Source of the DNA: UBA2387 sp019454665
GTDB taxonomy: Bacteria; Armatimonadota; Fimbriimonadia; Fimbriimonadales; Fimbriimonadaceae
Length of the DNA: 64,000 bases
Direction of reading: 5' to 3'
Assembly: GCA_045862995.1 (NCBI GenBank)
Contig: BTVX01000017.1
Location: forward strand, 1 to 64,000
Below are positions 51,275 through 62,337 of this stretch, one piece after another. The notes beneath the pieces were generated by a model. The model made no database searches. It saw only the letters and a program-made list of their open reading frames with translations, and was not told where the DNA came from. Each line of letters starts with the position of its first letter. Position 1 is the stretch's first letter. Made by a program: the position numbers and the translations under genes.

Positions 51275-51667
51275 ATGAGCGCACACCGCTTCCGCCGCAC
51301 GCGGAACGACCATGCCAAGGAGACGGCGGAAGACTACGTCGAGCTCATCGCCGCGCTCACCGAGGAGGTGGGCGAGGCTCGGGCCGTAGACTTGGCCGAG
51401 CGATTGGGAGTGAGCCACGTGACCGTGACCAAGACGGTTCAGCGGCTCCAGCGCGAGGGCTATCTCACGGTCAAGCCCTACCGCAGCATCTTTCTAACCG
51501 AGTTGGGACAGGATGTCGCCCGTCAGGCGCGCGAACGGCACGAGTTGGTGCTCGCCTTCCTGCTGAAGCTGGGCGTTCCAGAAGAGGTCGCCGAGATCGA
51601 CGCCGAGGGCATCGAGCACCACGTCAGCGCCGAGACTCTGGCCAGCATCCGTCGTTTCTTGGGGTGA
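51275..51667 (+). CDS. mntR: Manganese-dependent regulator MntR (DtxR family)
   Basis: A 130-residue winged-helix regulator. Residues 15-75 are the DtxR-type DNA-binding domain (LAERLGVSHVTVTKTVQRLQREGYLTV). The rest is the metal/dimer domain with ERHELVLAFLLKLGVPEEVAEIDAEGIEHHVS, which supplies the usual Glu, His, Glu, His ligands. There is no SH3 domain, so it is MntR- rather than DtxR-like. It should repress Mn uptake genes; none are adjacent. The ATG is preceded by a TACACT box and a palindromic operator. Confidence 0.92.
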   Translation: MSAHRFRRTRNDHAKETAEDYVELIAALTEEVGEARAVDLAERLGVSHVTVTKTVQRLQREGYLTVKPYRSIFLTELGQDVARQARERHELVLAFLLKLGVPEEVAEIDAEGIEHHVSAETLASIRRFLG

Positions 51668-51668
51668 T

Positions 51669-52172
51669 TCAGCGTCCATCGCATGCCTCCGTCAGGCCGG
51701 GGGTCTCCAGCAGCCGGCGCACGCAACCGTGCGAGTGCTCGAAGAGCGCCTCGATGAGCGGATTCCACGAATGGTACACGCTCTGCACGTCCGCTTTGGC
51801 CACGAACTGCCGACCGAGCGATTCTTCTTGCATCCCGATTTCCTTCAGCCCCGCGACCACCGCGGCGTAGACCTCGGCCCATCGCACCTCGCTGCGCTCG
51901 GTGATGCGGTACGCGCCCAGATACTGGACGTGCTCCAGGATCGCGCCCGCCTCTTCGTCGGCCTCGCGCCGAACGGCGTCGCACGGGTTTTCGAACGGCT
52001 CCACGCGCCCGCTGGGGATGCACCACCCCCGGTCGCAGATGTTGCACAGCAGCACTTCGTCGCCCTTCCAGGGAAACACGAGCACCGCGAACGGGCGCAA
52101 CGGCGGGCGGTACGGCGAGGGAAAGAACTCGAGCCGTTGTCTGCCGTATTTGCCGCTTGGGAACTTTTTCAA
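51669..52172 (-). CDS. NUDIX hydrolase
   Basis: A 167-residue protein whose NUDIX box GRVEPFENPCDAVRREADEEAG fits the G-x5-E-x7-R-E-U-x-E-E-x-G pattern exactly. It hydrolyses a nucleoside diphosphate derivative of unknown identity. There is no ATG near the N-terminus. The frame is open from the lepB gene, and I place the start at TTG 52172, 12 bases past the lepB stop, with a GAGAGAAG sequence upstream. Co-transcribed with lepB. Confidence 0.88.
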   Translation of the reverse strand: MKKFPSGKYGRQRLEFFPSPYRPPLRPFAVLVFPWKGDEVLLCNICDRGWCIPSGRVEPFENPCDAVRREADEEAGAILEHVQYLGAYRITERSEVRWAEVYAAVVAGLKEIGMQEESLGRQFVAKADVQSVYHSWNPLIEALFEHSHGCVRRLLETPGLTEACDGR

Positions 52173-52183
52173 AACGTCTTCTC

Positions 52184-52612
52184 TCAGTACCTGACCACTT
52201 TCCCCTTCACACGGTTCAAGGGCACCGCTCCGAACTCGCGGCTGTCCGAGCTCATCGAGCGGTTGTCGCCCAGCACCCACACATAGCCGCGCGGCACCGT
52301 GTACGGCTCGAAGAACGGGATGTCCAGCGACTTGTGGTCGGGCAACACCTCTTCGCCTTCGAGCCAGTACACCCTTTTGATGATGTACTCGTCTTCCGTG
52401 GCCCCCGTCAGCACGACCACGTCTTTGCGGCGGATCGGACCCACCAGCCAGTACGCGTCGCTGATCCAAACCTTCTGTCCGTCGTGAAACGTGGGCTCCA
52501 TGCTGGTGCCGCTGACGATGACCGGCCGAACCCGCCGTTGCACGACCAGCACGCCTGCAAGCAAGACGACAAGCAGGAGAGTCAGTCCAGTGACGGCGGA
52601 ACGGCGCTTCAT
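52184..52612 (-). CDS. lepB: Signal peptidase I
   Basis: A 142-residue short type I signal peptidase with one N-terminal membrane helix. The catalytic serine is S37 in SGTSMEPT and the lysine K79 in YIIKRV; the WVLGDNRSMSSDSREFG box confirms the family. It removes signal peptides from exported proteins, of which this window has many. TACAGT lies 21 bases upstream of the ATG. Followed by a NUDIX gene. Confidence 0.95.
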   Translation of the reverse strand: MKRRSAVTGLTLLLVVLLAGVLVVQRRVRPVIVSGTSMEPTFHDGQKVWISDAYWLVGPIRRKDVVVLTGATEDEYIIKRVYWLEGEEVLPDHKSLDIPFFEPYTVPRGYVWVLGDNRSMSSDSREFGAVPLNRVKGKVVRY

Positions 52613-52688
52613 CGAATTCGGGGAACCTGTGTCACTGTACCGGACAAACCCACCGACGGGCCGCGAAAGTTCCCCCCGAGCGATGTGA

Positions 52689-52694
52689 GACAAT
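52689..52694 (+). promoter_or_regulatory. -10 box of DUF5107-like gene
   Basis: GACAAT ends eight bases before the ATG at 52703, no SD. It lies in the 90-base divergent region with lepB. Confidence 0.35.
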
Positions 52695-52702
52695 GGGCCC
52701 CG

Positions 52703-54205
52703 ATGGCGGCAACCGCACGTCTTGAATCGTCTTTCGAAGGCCACGCGCGGGTCGTTCTGGAGAACTCGGCGCTACGCGTCGAGTTCGACCCGTTCGCGGG
52801 TGGGGCGGCCATCGGCATGTTCGACAAGCGCACCGGCAAGGCGATTGCGCGGTGCAAGGGGTTGCGCGTCGCCGCGTTCGGCCGTCCCCATGCACCCGCG
52901 CTCTGGACGCTGGACGAGGAACTCGGCGCATGGAGCCTGTTGGTCGTCTCGGGGGGCATCGGCCTGTCGGCCACGTTCACCCTGCACCCCACCGAGCCCA
53001 AGATCCAGGTGGATGCGACGCTGCACAACCGGTCGCTGACCGAGCCTATGGACACCGACATCGGTCTCTCCTGGGCCGAAGGAGGCGATCTCGGCGCGTG
53101 TCCTGGCGCCCGGTGGGCTCACGACCCGGCCACCGGCTCGGGGCTCGGCGTGCTGGCCGAAGAGGACTTCGCGTTTCGCCCCGAGAGCGGTGGCGTCTGG
53201 AAGCACCCCGTCCATTGGCGGCTAGCCCCTCGGCAGAGCCTCGGATTCCGGTGTCTGTGGGTCGCCGTTGCCGAGATGCCCCGGGTGGACGCGCTCACGT
53301 CGCGGCTGGCGCTCGGCGTCGGCGAGCAGCTGAGCCTGCGCGTGTTCGCCCCGCTGGCGCAGGGCCGGATCGACCTGATGGCGGGGGGCCAGCCCATGTC
53401 CGCCCCGTGCGCGGCTTATCCCGAACACACGCTTTCGCTGGCGTTGCCGCCCGGCACCGAGCGGGTGGCGGTCGTGGGCGAGAAGCGCGACGTGTTGGCT
53501 CAATGGCCCGCCGAGCCCTCGCATGCAGTGGAGGGCCTGACGCCCGCGCTCCTTCCCGAGTGGTGGCGGGACGTCCTCGATGCGTCTCGACAAGGAAGCG
53601 CCAGCGGGGCGGCCCTTCGTTACGGGCTCTCCGAGGCCGGGCTGCGCGGGCTCGCCCATGCCTTGCTCGGCACCGAGGCGTTGCGCACCGACCGGCCAGA
53701 GGAAGCGAGCCGTTGGTTCGAGGGTGGTCTGCGGTTCGCGGGCGACGATCCCCTCATGTGGTGGGCGCTGGCGTTCGCCCGGCGATTGGCCGGACTCGAC
53801 CAAGACAACGAAGACCGATGGGCGCTCGTCGGCGCCCACGAGGCCTCTCCCCTGGAGCCCATGCTGCGTGCCGAAGCGTATCTGTCGCAACCCTCGAACC
53901 ACCGCGAACCCAGCCCCCTTCTGGCTCCATTGGCTGCGGTTCCCAGCCTGCTCGCCTCGTGCGCCGCAACGCTCCTGGAGACCGGTCAACTCGAGCAAAC
54001 GGCCCGATTCCTGGACGAGGCGTTGCGCCACGGCGAGGACCCCATGCTTCGATGTCTGCTGGCCGCGACGATGTTGCGCTCGGGCCGGATGACCGCTCAG
54101 GCCGCCGAGCACGCTTCGCGCATCGGGGGCCTCGCCTCGCTTCGGCCCGAAGGGGCCGTCCAGCGTGGGGCCGTTCAGGCCGTGGCTGAGGCGTTCGGGC
54201 CGTAG
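52703..54205 (+). CDS. DUF5107-like protein: galactose-mutarotase-like domain plus helical repeats
   Basis: A 500-residue cytoplasmic-looking protein. Residues about 10-275 form a beta-rich supersandwich (AFGRPHAPALWTLDEELGAWSLLVVSGG..., VDATLHNRSLTEPMDTDIGLSW), as in galactose mutarotase-like domains that bind carbohydrate. Residues about 300-500 are alpha-helical repeats (EEASRWFEGGLRFAGDDPLMWWALAFAR), TPR-like. The pairing is that of DUF5107 proteins, tentatively linked to carbohydrate metabolism. No other glycoside genes adjoin it directly. Confidence 0.65.
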   Translation: MAATARLESSFEGHARVVLENSALRVEFDPFAGGAAIGMFDKRTGKAIARCKGLRVAAFGRPHAPALWTLDEELGAWSLLVVSGGIGLSATFTLHPTEPKIQVDATLHNRSLTEPMDTDIGLSWAEGGDLGACPGARWAHDPATGSGLGVLAEEDFAFRPESGGVWKHPVHWRLAPRQSLGFRCLWVAVAEMPRVDALTSRLALGVGEQLSLRVFAPLAQGRIDLMAGGQPMSAPCAAYPEHTLSLALPPGTERVAVVGEKRDVLAQWPAEPSHAVEGLTPALLPEWWRDVLDASRQGSASGAALRYGLSEAGLRGLAHALLGTEALRTDRPEEASRWFEGGLRFAGDDPLMWWALAFARRLAGLDQDNEDRWALVGAHEASPLEPMLRAEAYLSQPSNHREPSPLLAPLAAVPSLLASCAATLLETGQLEQTARFLDEALRHGEDPMLRCLLAATMLRSGRMTAQAAEHASRIGGLASLRPEGAVQRGAVQAVAEAFGP

Positions 54206-54287
54206 CCGTTCAGGTTCGCGTGTTCGTCACGGCTCACCCAGGCGGCCGGCACCGTTGCCAGTGGGGGCCCGTGCGCCTTCCAGCGGC

Positions 54288-55411
54288 TCACCGGCGCGAG
54301 GCGAGCATCTGGCGAATCGCGACGGCCCACCCGAGGTCGGCGATGTTGGTGAACCCGTGAGGGGCGCCGGGGCGGGCGGGCCGCTTCTCCCAGTTCTCGA
54401 ACGACCAAAGCGCCATGTGCGAGTCTTTCCCCCGGACCAGGGTGTAGTAGCCGATGGTCAGCTGGGGGTGGTCTTCGTCGTCCACCGTGTACCACTCGGG
54501 TTGGGCGTTCATCACGTAGTCCCAGGCCCGGTCGGCGCGTTGCGCAGCCAGATCGGGGTCCAGCCCCTCGACCCGCAAGAGGTCCGGGAACACCTGGCTC
54601 ATCAGGTCGGGGTACCAAGCGTCGCCCGGAAGGTCGGGGGCGTAATCGGCCCAGCGGTAGGCTCCGACCTCGTCGAGGTACAGCGCGTGGATGCCCGCCG
54701 CGATCTCCATGGAGACCTCGCGGAAGAAGGGGCCGTGCGCGTCGCCGATGCGGTCCAGCACCTCGGCGAAGTCGCGCAATCCCGCGTAAGCCTCGCAGTT
54801 GTCCATCAGGTAGCCCGTGTCCGGAAGGGGCTCGCCGGTGTTCAGGTGCTTCGAACCCTTCTGAAAGACGCGGACGAGTCCGGGGATCGGGCTCTCCTTG
54901 CCTTTGATCTGCTCGGTGATGTTCGCTCTCGCAATGGCCTTCAGCATGTCGCGCTGGTAGCGGAGCCAATCGTAGTCGCCGGTTCGCCGCACGTAAGCCG
55001 CCGCCAGCGAGAGCAACGTGCCCGCGTACGCATCGTGGCTGTCCGGCTGGCGGGGGCGCTGAAACTCCGCGTCTTCGAAGTCGGGCACGGTGTACCCGGC
55101 ACCCTCGCGCAGCCCGACGTTGCGAAGGTAGGCGTCGAGGTGGGCCTTGGCCTTCTCGGGGAAGTCGTTCACCAGCAGGAGCAACGCCTGGTTGGCGAAG
55201 TACCAGTTGATGCCGCCCCGGGGGGTATGCCGGATGGCCCCGGCATAGATGCCCTCGGTCACTTCGAACTCGGCCAACGTGCCTCGCAGGTCCTTGAAAG
55301 GGTCCAAGGGCTTCATCGCCGGTCTGGGGGTGTCGGAGACGTTCGGGAGTTCCACGGCCCCGGAAGGGGCCGCCACAACCACGGCGAGCATCAAGGCGGT
55401 GAACGTCGGGA

Positions 55412-55415
<4 letters not shown>
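54288..55415 (-). CDS. Secreted protein with alpha/alpha-toroid-like fold
   Basis: A 375-residue exported protein with signal peptide (cleavage near SGA-VEL). The mature part is helical with aromatic and acidic loops (GGINWYFANQALLLLV, TGYLMDNCEAYAGLRDFAEVL, GAYRWADYAPDL), the look of six-hairpin glycosidases or lyases. No catalytic signature can be assigned. Its ATG overlaps the kinase stop by four bases, so the kinase operon includes it. Confidence 0.7.
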
Positions 55416-58174
<2,759 letters not shown>

Positions 58175-58253
58175 GCGGCACAGCCATTGTGACGCCCGCG
58201 AGGACGCGCTTGTTGCGTTGAACCTGATTCGACGACTCGGAGGAAGTCCTTGT

Positions 58254-58760
58254 TTAGAGTGACTCGGATTCTCCGGGCCCTGATTCGCCGACCACTCCAT
58301 AGGTCGTCAGGGTCGGTTGCGGCTCGTCCAACGCCTTCAGGTGCTCTTCGAGCACGGCGCGGAACTGGCGTCGGAAGCGCATGCGGTCGAGTTCGATCTG
58401 CTCCAGTTGCCAATGGAGTTCTTTGAGTTTCTCCTCGGCGGCGCGGGTTTCCTCGGCCATGCGCTGGCGCGCTTCCTGAAGCATGACTTCGCCTTCGCGG
58501 TGTGCCAGGGCGCGTGTCTCGTCGGCGGTCTTCTGGGCCAGCAGGATGGACTCCTTGAGCACGTGTTCCTGGGCTCGGAAGCGTTCCAACTCGCGTTCCT
58601 GTTGCGTCGCGTGGTCTTGGACGATGCGGAGCTCGTTGAGGAGGGTTTCGATCTCTTTGGCGGCACGCAGAAGCAAGTCGTCCACCACTCGGCGTTTGTA
58701 TCCGCCGATGCCGCGCGGGAGGACAATGCGCTCCAAATCAATGGGTTTTAGGCGTTCCAT
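58254..58760 (-). CDS. DivIVA-domain coiled-coil protein
   Basis: A 168-residue protein. The N-terminus MERLKPIDLERIVLPRGIGGYKRRVVDDLL matches the DivIVA membrane-curvature lipid-binding segment followed by the YKRREVDDFL-like helix. The rest is a long Glu/Arg/Gln coiled coil (about 35-150) and a short Ser/Gly/Glu tail. Such proteins localise at poles or septa and organise growth or division. I chose ATG 58760 with a GAGGTGA SD; a GTG at 58778 is possible. Confidence 0.82.
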   Translation of the reverse strand: MERLKPIDLERIVLPRGIGGYKRRVVDDLLLRAAKEIETLLNELRIVQDHATQQERELERFRAQEHVLKESILLAQKTADETRALAHREGEVMLQEARQRMAEETRAAEEKLKELHWQLEQIELDRMRFRRQFRAVLEEHLKALDEPQPTLTTYGVVGESGPGESESL

Positions 58761-58854
58761 TGCGTCACCTCGGCCCACGATCCGTGTGGACCTACGCTTT
58801 ATAGACGTGCAACGAAGCCCGAAGAGAACAACCTCTTGGGGCTAAGGGCACCGG

Positions 58855-59196
58855 CTACGAAATCGCCGGCTCGCCCCGCTCGCCGTTGCGGATGCGGATG
58901 GCGTCGGCGACGGGGACGAGGAAGATCTTCCCGTCGCCCACTTCGCCGGTGCCGGCGGCCTCCTGGATCGCGCGCACGGCGTCCTCGACCATCTCGTCGT
59001 TGACGACGAGTTCGATCTTCACTTTGTGGCTGAGCGGCGTCGTGTACTGCGAGCCGCGATAGGTGTAGGTGATGCCTCGCTGGCGTCCCATGCCGCGCAC
59101 CTCGGTCACCGTCATGCCCGTGAGCTGCAGTTCGTGAACGGCCTCGAGAACGGCCTCCAGTTTCTGGGGGCGGATCATGGCTTCAATCTTCATCAT
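58855..59196 (-). CDS. glnB: PII nitrogen regulatory protein
   Basis: A 113-residue PII trimer subunit. The T-loop is RGSQYTTPLSHKVKIE with the modifiable tyrosine at residue 51 when counted from ATG 59196, and the C-terminal GEVGDGKIFLVPV is the family signature. It senses 2-oxoglutarate and ATP/ADP and would gate the ammonium channel encoded 18 bases upstream (amtB-glnB operon, typical of GlnK). Confidence 0.95.
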   Translation of the reverse strand: MMKIEAMIRPQKLEAVLEAVHELQLTGMTVTEVRGMGRQRGITYTYRGSQYTTPLSHKVKIELVVNDEMVEDAVRAIQEAAGTGEVGDGKIFLVPVADAIRIRNGERGEPAIS

Positions 59197-59214
59197 GGTT
59201 CGTGACTCCTAGGC

Positions 59215-60513
59215 TCAATACAGGTTGTATCCGGCTTCTCCGTGCATCGTTTCGTCCAGGCCCGCGTCTTCCTGCTCCGCGTTGGCCCGAATCCCGCCCA
59301 TCGCCTTCAGGGCAAGCAGGAGGCCCATCGTGACCACGAACGAGTAGACCCCCACCGCGCCGACGGCGACGACTTGCTTGACCACCAGTTCCATTCGCCC
59401 TCCGGCAAGGGCGTCCTTGACCGCCGGGTTGGCCGCTTCGCTGGCGAACACGCCCGTGAGCACGGCGCCCAGCAACCCGCCCGCGCCGTGGACGCCTACC
59501 ACGTCGAGGCTGTCGTCGTAGCCCAGTTTGTTCTTGAGCCCGATGGCCAGATAGCACGCCGCGCCCGTGAGCAAGCCCACGGCCACCGCACCGACGGGGG
59601 CAACGAATCCCGCTCCAGGCGTGATGCCCACCAATCCGCCGACGAGGCCCGAGGCCGCGCCCAATGCCGTGGCTTTGCCCGTCTTGATGCGCTCGACGAC
59701 GAGCCAGCCGATCATGCCCGCCGCAGCCGCCATGTGGGTGCTGATGAACGCGTTGACAGCGACTCCGTTCATGGCCAGGGCCGAACCCGCGTTGAACCCG
59801 ATCCAACCGAACCACAGCAGGCCCGCACCGACCAGCGTCATCGTGAGGTTGTTCGGTGGGATGGGTTCGCGATGGATCAAGGCCCGCCGCTTGCCCAGGA
59901 CGATCGCCGCCGCGAGCGCGGCCACGCCGGAAGCGAGATGCACCACCGTGCCCCCCGCGAAGTCGAGCGCCCCGTGTTTGAAGAGCCACCCGTCCGCGTT
60001 CCAAACCCAACACGCCACGGGCGAGTAGACCACGAGCGACCACAAGGCGATGAACGCGACGTAGCTGCCGAACTTCATGCGCTCGGCGATCGCGCCCGAG
60101 ATCAGGGCCGGCGTGATGATGGCGAACATCATCTGGAACAGCATGAAGAGGGCGCTGCTCCCGCCCGAGGCGGCCGGCTCGCTGGTGGAGATGCCGTTGC
60201 CCATCGTGCGCGAAAAGTCGCCGATCCAGCCCGAACCCGCCGTGCCAAACGCCAGCGAATAGCCGAGCGCCAGCCACAGGATGCTGATCACGCCCATGGC
60301 GATGAAACTGTGCATCATCGTCGAGAGCACGTTGATGCGCCGCACCATGCCGCCATAGAACATGGCGAGGGCGGGAGTCATCAAGAGGACGAGGACCGCG
60401 CTGAGCGCGACCCAGACCAGGTCGGCCGTCGGCGGCGCGTCGGCACCCTGTGCACGGGCCATCGGCCCAAAGAAAAGGAGCGCGCCTGTGAGCGCCCATC
60501 GAACTTGTTTCAT
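59215..60513 (-). CDS. amtB: Ammonium transporter Amt
   Basis: A 432-residue channel with signal-like N-terminus and eleven membrane helices. Family motifs include TPALAMFYGGMVR, the twin-histidine region (VVHLASGVAAL and GVHGAGGLLGAV), and FGWIGFNAGSA. It conducts ammonium and is blocked by PII under nitrogen sufficiency. A GGAGG SD and a near-perfect promoter precede it. In operon with glnB. Confidence 0.96.
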   Translation of the reverse strand: MKQVRWALTGALLFFGPMARAQGADAPPTADLVWVALSAVLVLLMTPALAMFYGGMVRRINVLSTMMHSFIAMGVISILWLALGYSLAFGTAGSGWIGDFSRTMGNGISTSEPAASGGSSALFMLFQMMFAIITPALISGAIAERMKFGSYVAFIALWSLVVYSPVACWVWNADGWLFKHGALDFAGGTVVHLASGVAALAAAIVLGKRRALIHREPIPPNNLTMTLVGAGLLWFGWIGFNAGSALAMNGVAVNAFISTHMAAAAGMIGWLVVERIKTGKATALGAASGLVGGLVGITPGAGFVAPVGAVAVGLLTGAACYLAIGLKNKLGYDDSLDVVGVHGAGGLLGAVLTGVFASEAANPAVKDALAGGRMELVVKQVVAVGAVGVYSFVVTMGLLLALKAMGGIRANAEQEDAGLDETMHGEAGYNLY

Positions 60514-60555
60514 GGAAACCTCCGATCGCGGGCCGCTCCGTTGCGGGTTGGTGGG

Positions 60556-60584
60556 AGTATAGCGGGGGCCGAGCGATTTGTCAA
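60556..60584 (-). promoter_or_regulatory. amtB promoter, near-consensus
   Basis: On the minus strand TTGACA (60579-60584), 17-base spacer, TATACT (60556-60561), about 42 bases before the ATG. It is the best sigma70-type promoter in the window. I see no sigma54 (GG-N10-GC) element, so nitrogen control is probably by another route. Confidence 0.75.
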
Positions 60585-60628
60585 GGTTCGGGCGCCGTTG
60601 GGACCCGATGGGACGGCCCGCGAGCCCT

Positions 60629-62263
60629 TCACCCCTCCAGGGCGATCGCCAGCAACTTCATGGGAATGGAGCCTTGGCGGAGGACGGCGTCGTGGAACGC
60701 TTTCGGCGTCATGCGGCCCGAGCCCACGTGCTTCTTGTACAGCTCTCGCAGCTGCAGCCCTCCGATCAGGTACGCGCACTGGTACAGCGGGCTGTACATC
60801 TCGCCGATGTAGCGCCGTACCTCGGAGGTCGCGGTGAACCGCTCGTGCCCCACTTCGTCCACCAGGTACTGGATCATCTCCTCGGGGGACATTTCGCCCA
60901 AGTGGAACTTGAGCGACACGACGATCCGCGCGCAACGGTGGGAGCGCCAAAACAGGAAGCCGATCCGGTCCTCCGGCGTTTTGGGGAACTCCAAATCGTA
61001 CAGGAGCATCTCCCAGTGCAGGCACCACCCTTCCACAAAGAACGGCGTCTGGAAGAGGTCGCGATAGGGTTTGTGCCGCGCCGCCATGTAGAGCTGTAGA
61101 TGGTGGCCTGGAATGAGTTCGTGTTGCACGGTACACCGTGTGAAGTGGCGGTTGTTGCCGCGCAGGCTCATCATCTTCGCTTCGTGATCCATGGTCTCCA
61201 ACGGGTATCCCACGGCGATACGCTGGCCTCCGTAGAACTGGAATGGCCACGTCTTCTGGTCGCGTTCGGAGATCATGTCCACGCGCCAGGTCTCTTCGCA
61301 GAGGGGCTCGATGGTCAGAAGGTCGCGTTCCTTGACGAATGCGATCGCCTCTCGCGCCAGGCTCGCGACCAACTCGTCTTGTTCGCCCGGAGGCACGTGG
61401 TTCTGCTTGACTTCTTCCAATGCGGCGCGCCAATCGTCGCCGAAGCCCATCTCGCGTGCGGCACGCAGATACTCCTTGCGGCACCATTCGAATTCCCTCG
61501 CGGCCATCGCGATCAACTCTTCGGGGGACTCGTCGAGTAGTTCGTGCCGGATGTCGGCCAACAGCGCTTCGCGTCCGATGGGGCTGCCGATCAGCGGTTC
61601 GTCTTCGCCTTCGCGAATCTCCAAGACCTTCTCGCGCAGGTGCTTTTGCAGTTCGCCCAGGGCCGCGTCGGCCTTCTGGTAGGGCGTCTTGGTCCACCAT
61701 CCGAACACGGGTTTGTAGCCGTCGTAGTGCTTGAACCACGTTTCCAGGTCCTGCTTGAGCCCGCCGATCTCGTCGGCTGCGCGTTTGGCGACCACGAGGT
61801 CGTGGCAGCCCTTCTCCACCGACTCCAGGCGCTTCTTGGTTTCCTTGACCTGCTTCTCGATGGCCGCCAAGGTCGCCGCCGACGCTTGGGCATCCAAGGG
61901 CACGAGGTTGCGGCGTTGTTGCTCCAGTTCGAGGATCGCCTGTCGGAAGGGCAACAGGTCGGCGGTCTGCGCGAAGCGGCGGGTCTTCAGGCTGCGCTCG
62001 GCCGCGATTTTGGCGAGTTGGTTGAGCAGCAAGGTGTGGTCTATGCGCCCGTCGAGGTCGAGGTCGGCGACGTCCACGGCGTCCAGCTTGCTCCGCCAAC
62101 CTGCAAGGAAAACCGCTAGCCGCGCCTCGGCGGCCGGCGTGGCGTCCAACGAGTGGAACCGGCGCACATCGCGCAGGTCGGTGGCGAAGCGGGTGATGAG
62201 GTCGCGCATGGGGTTGGACGGCGCACACGCGCCGAGCGTGAGACCGAGCAGCAGGCTCAGCAT
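60629..62263 (-). CDS. DUF885 lipoprotein (zinc-metallopeptidase-like)
   Basis: A 544-residue exported protein; the ATG at 62263 gives a lipoprotein signal with lipobox LGAC. The zinc motif HELIPGHH is present at about residue 375, and other DUF885 landmarks follow (EGWCLHWE, YLIGGLQLREL). DUF885 proteins are M3-like peptidases of uncertain substrate. A longer start at 62335 would touch the divergent gene and lacks a signal, so it is rejected. Confidence 0.9.
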   Translation of the reverse strand: MLSLLLGLTLGACAPSNPMRDLITRFATDLRDVRRFHSLDATPAAEARLAVFLAGWRSKLDAVDVADLDLDGRIDHTLLLNQLAKIAAERSLKTRRFAQTADLLPFRQAILELEQQRRNLVPLDAQASAATLAAIEKQVKETKKRLESVEKGCHDLVVAKRAADEIGGLKQDLETWFKHYDGYKPVFGWWTKTPYQKADAALGELQKHLREKVLEIREGEDEPLIGSPIGREALLADIRHELLDESPEELIAMAAREFEWCRKEYLRAAREMGFGDDWRAALEEVKQNHVPPGEQDELVASLAREAIAFVKERDLLTIEPLCEETWRVDMISERDQKTWPFQFYGGQRIAVGYPLETMDHEAKMMSLRGNNRHFTRCTVQHELIPGHHLQLYMAARHKPYRDLFQTPFFVEGWCLHWEMLLYDLEFPKTPEDRIGFLFWRSHRCARIVVSLKFHLGEMSPEEMIQYLVDEVGHERFTATSEVRRYIGEMYSPLYQCAYLIGGLQLRELYKKHVGSGRMTPKAFHDAVLRQGSIPMKLLAIALEG

Positions 62264-62324
62264 GGCTGGGAGATTCGCCGGTCGCCCGCGTTTCCCCTTC
62301 ACGAAAAGCCGCGCGCCCTGCGTG

Positions 62325-62330
62325 TAGACT
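62325..62330 (+). promoter_or_regulatory. -10 box of secreted hydrolase gene (leaderless type)
   Basis: TAGACT ends seven bases before the ATG at 62338; no SD between them. Confidence 0.45.
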
Positions 62331-62337
62331 CGCAAGC

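Noticed and set aside
60629..62335. Longer start (62335) for the DUF885 gene
   Set aside because: The added 24 residues precede a good lipoprotein signal and would leave no promoter space against the divergent hydrolase gene.
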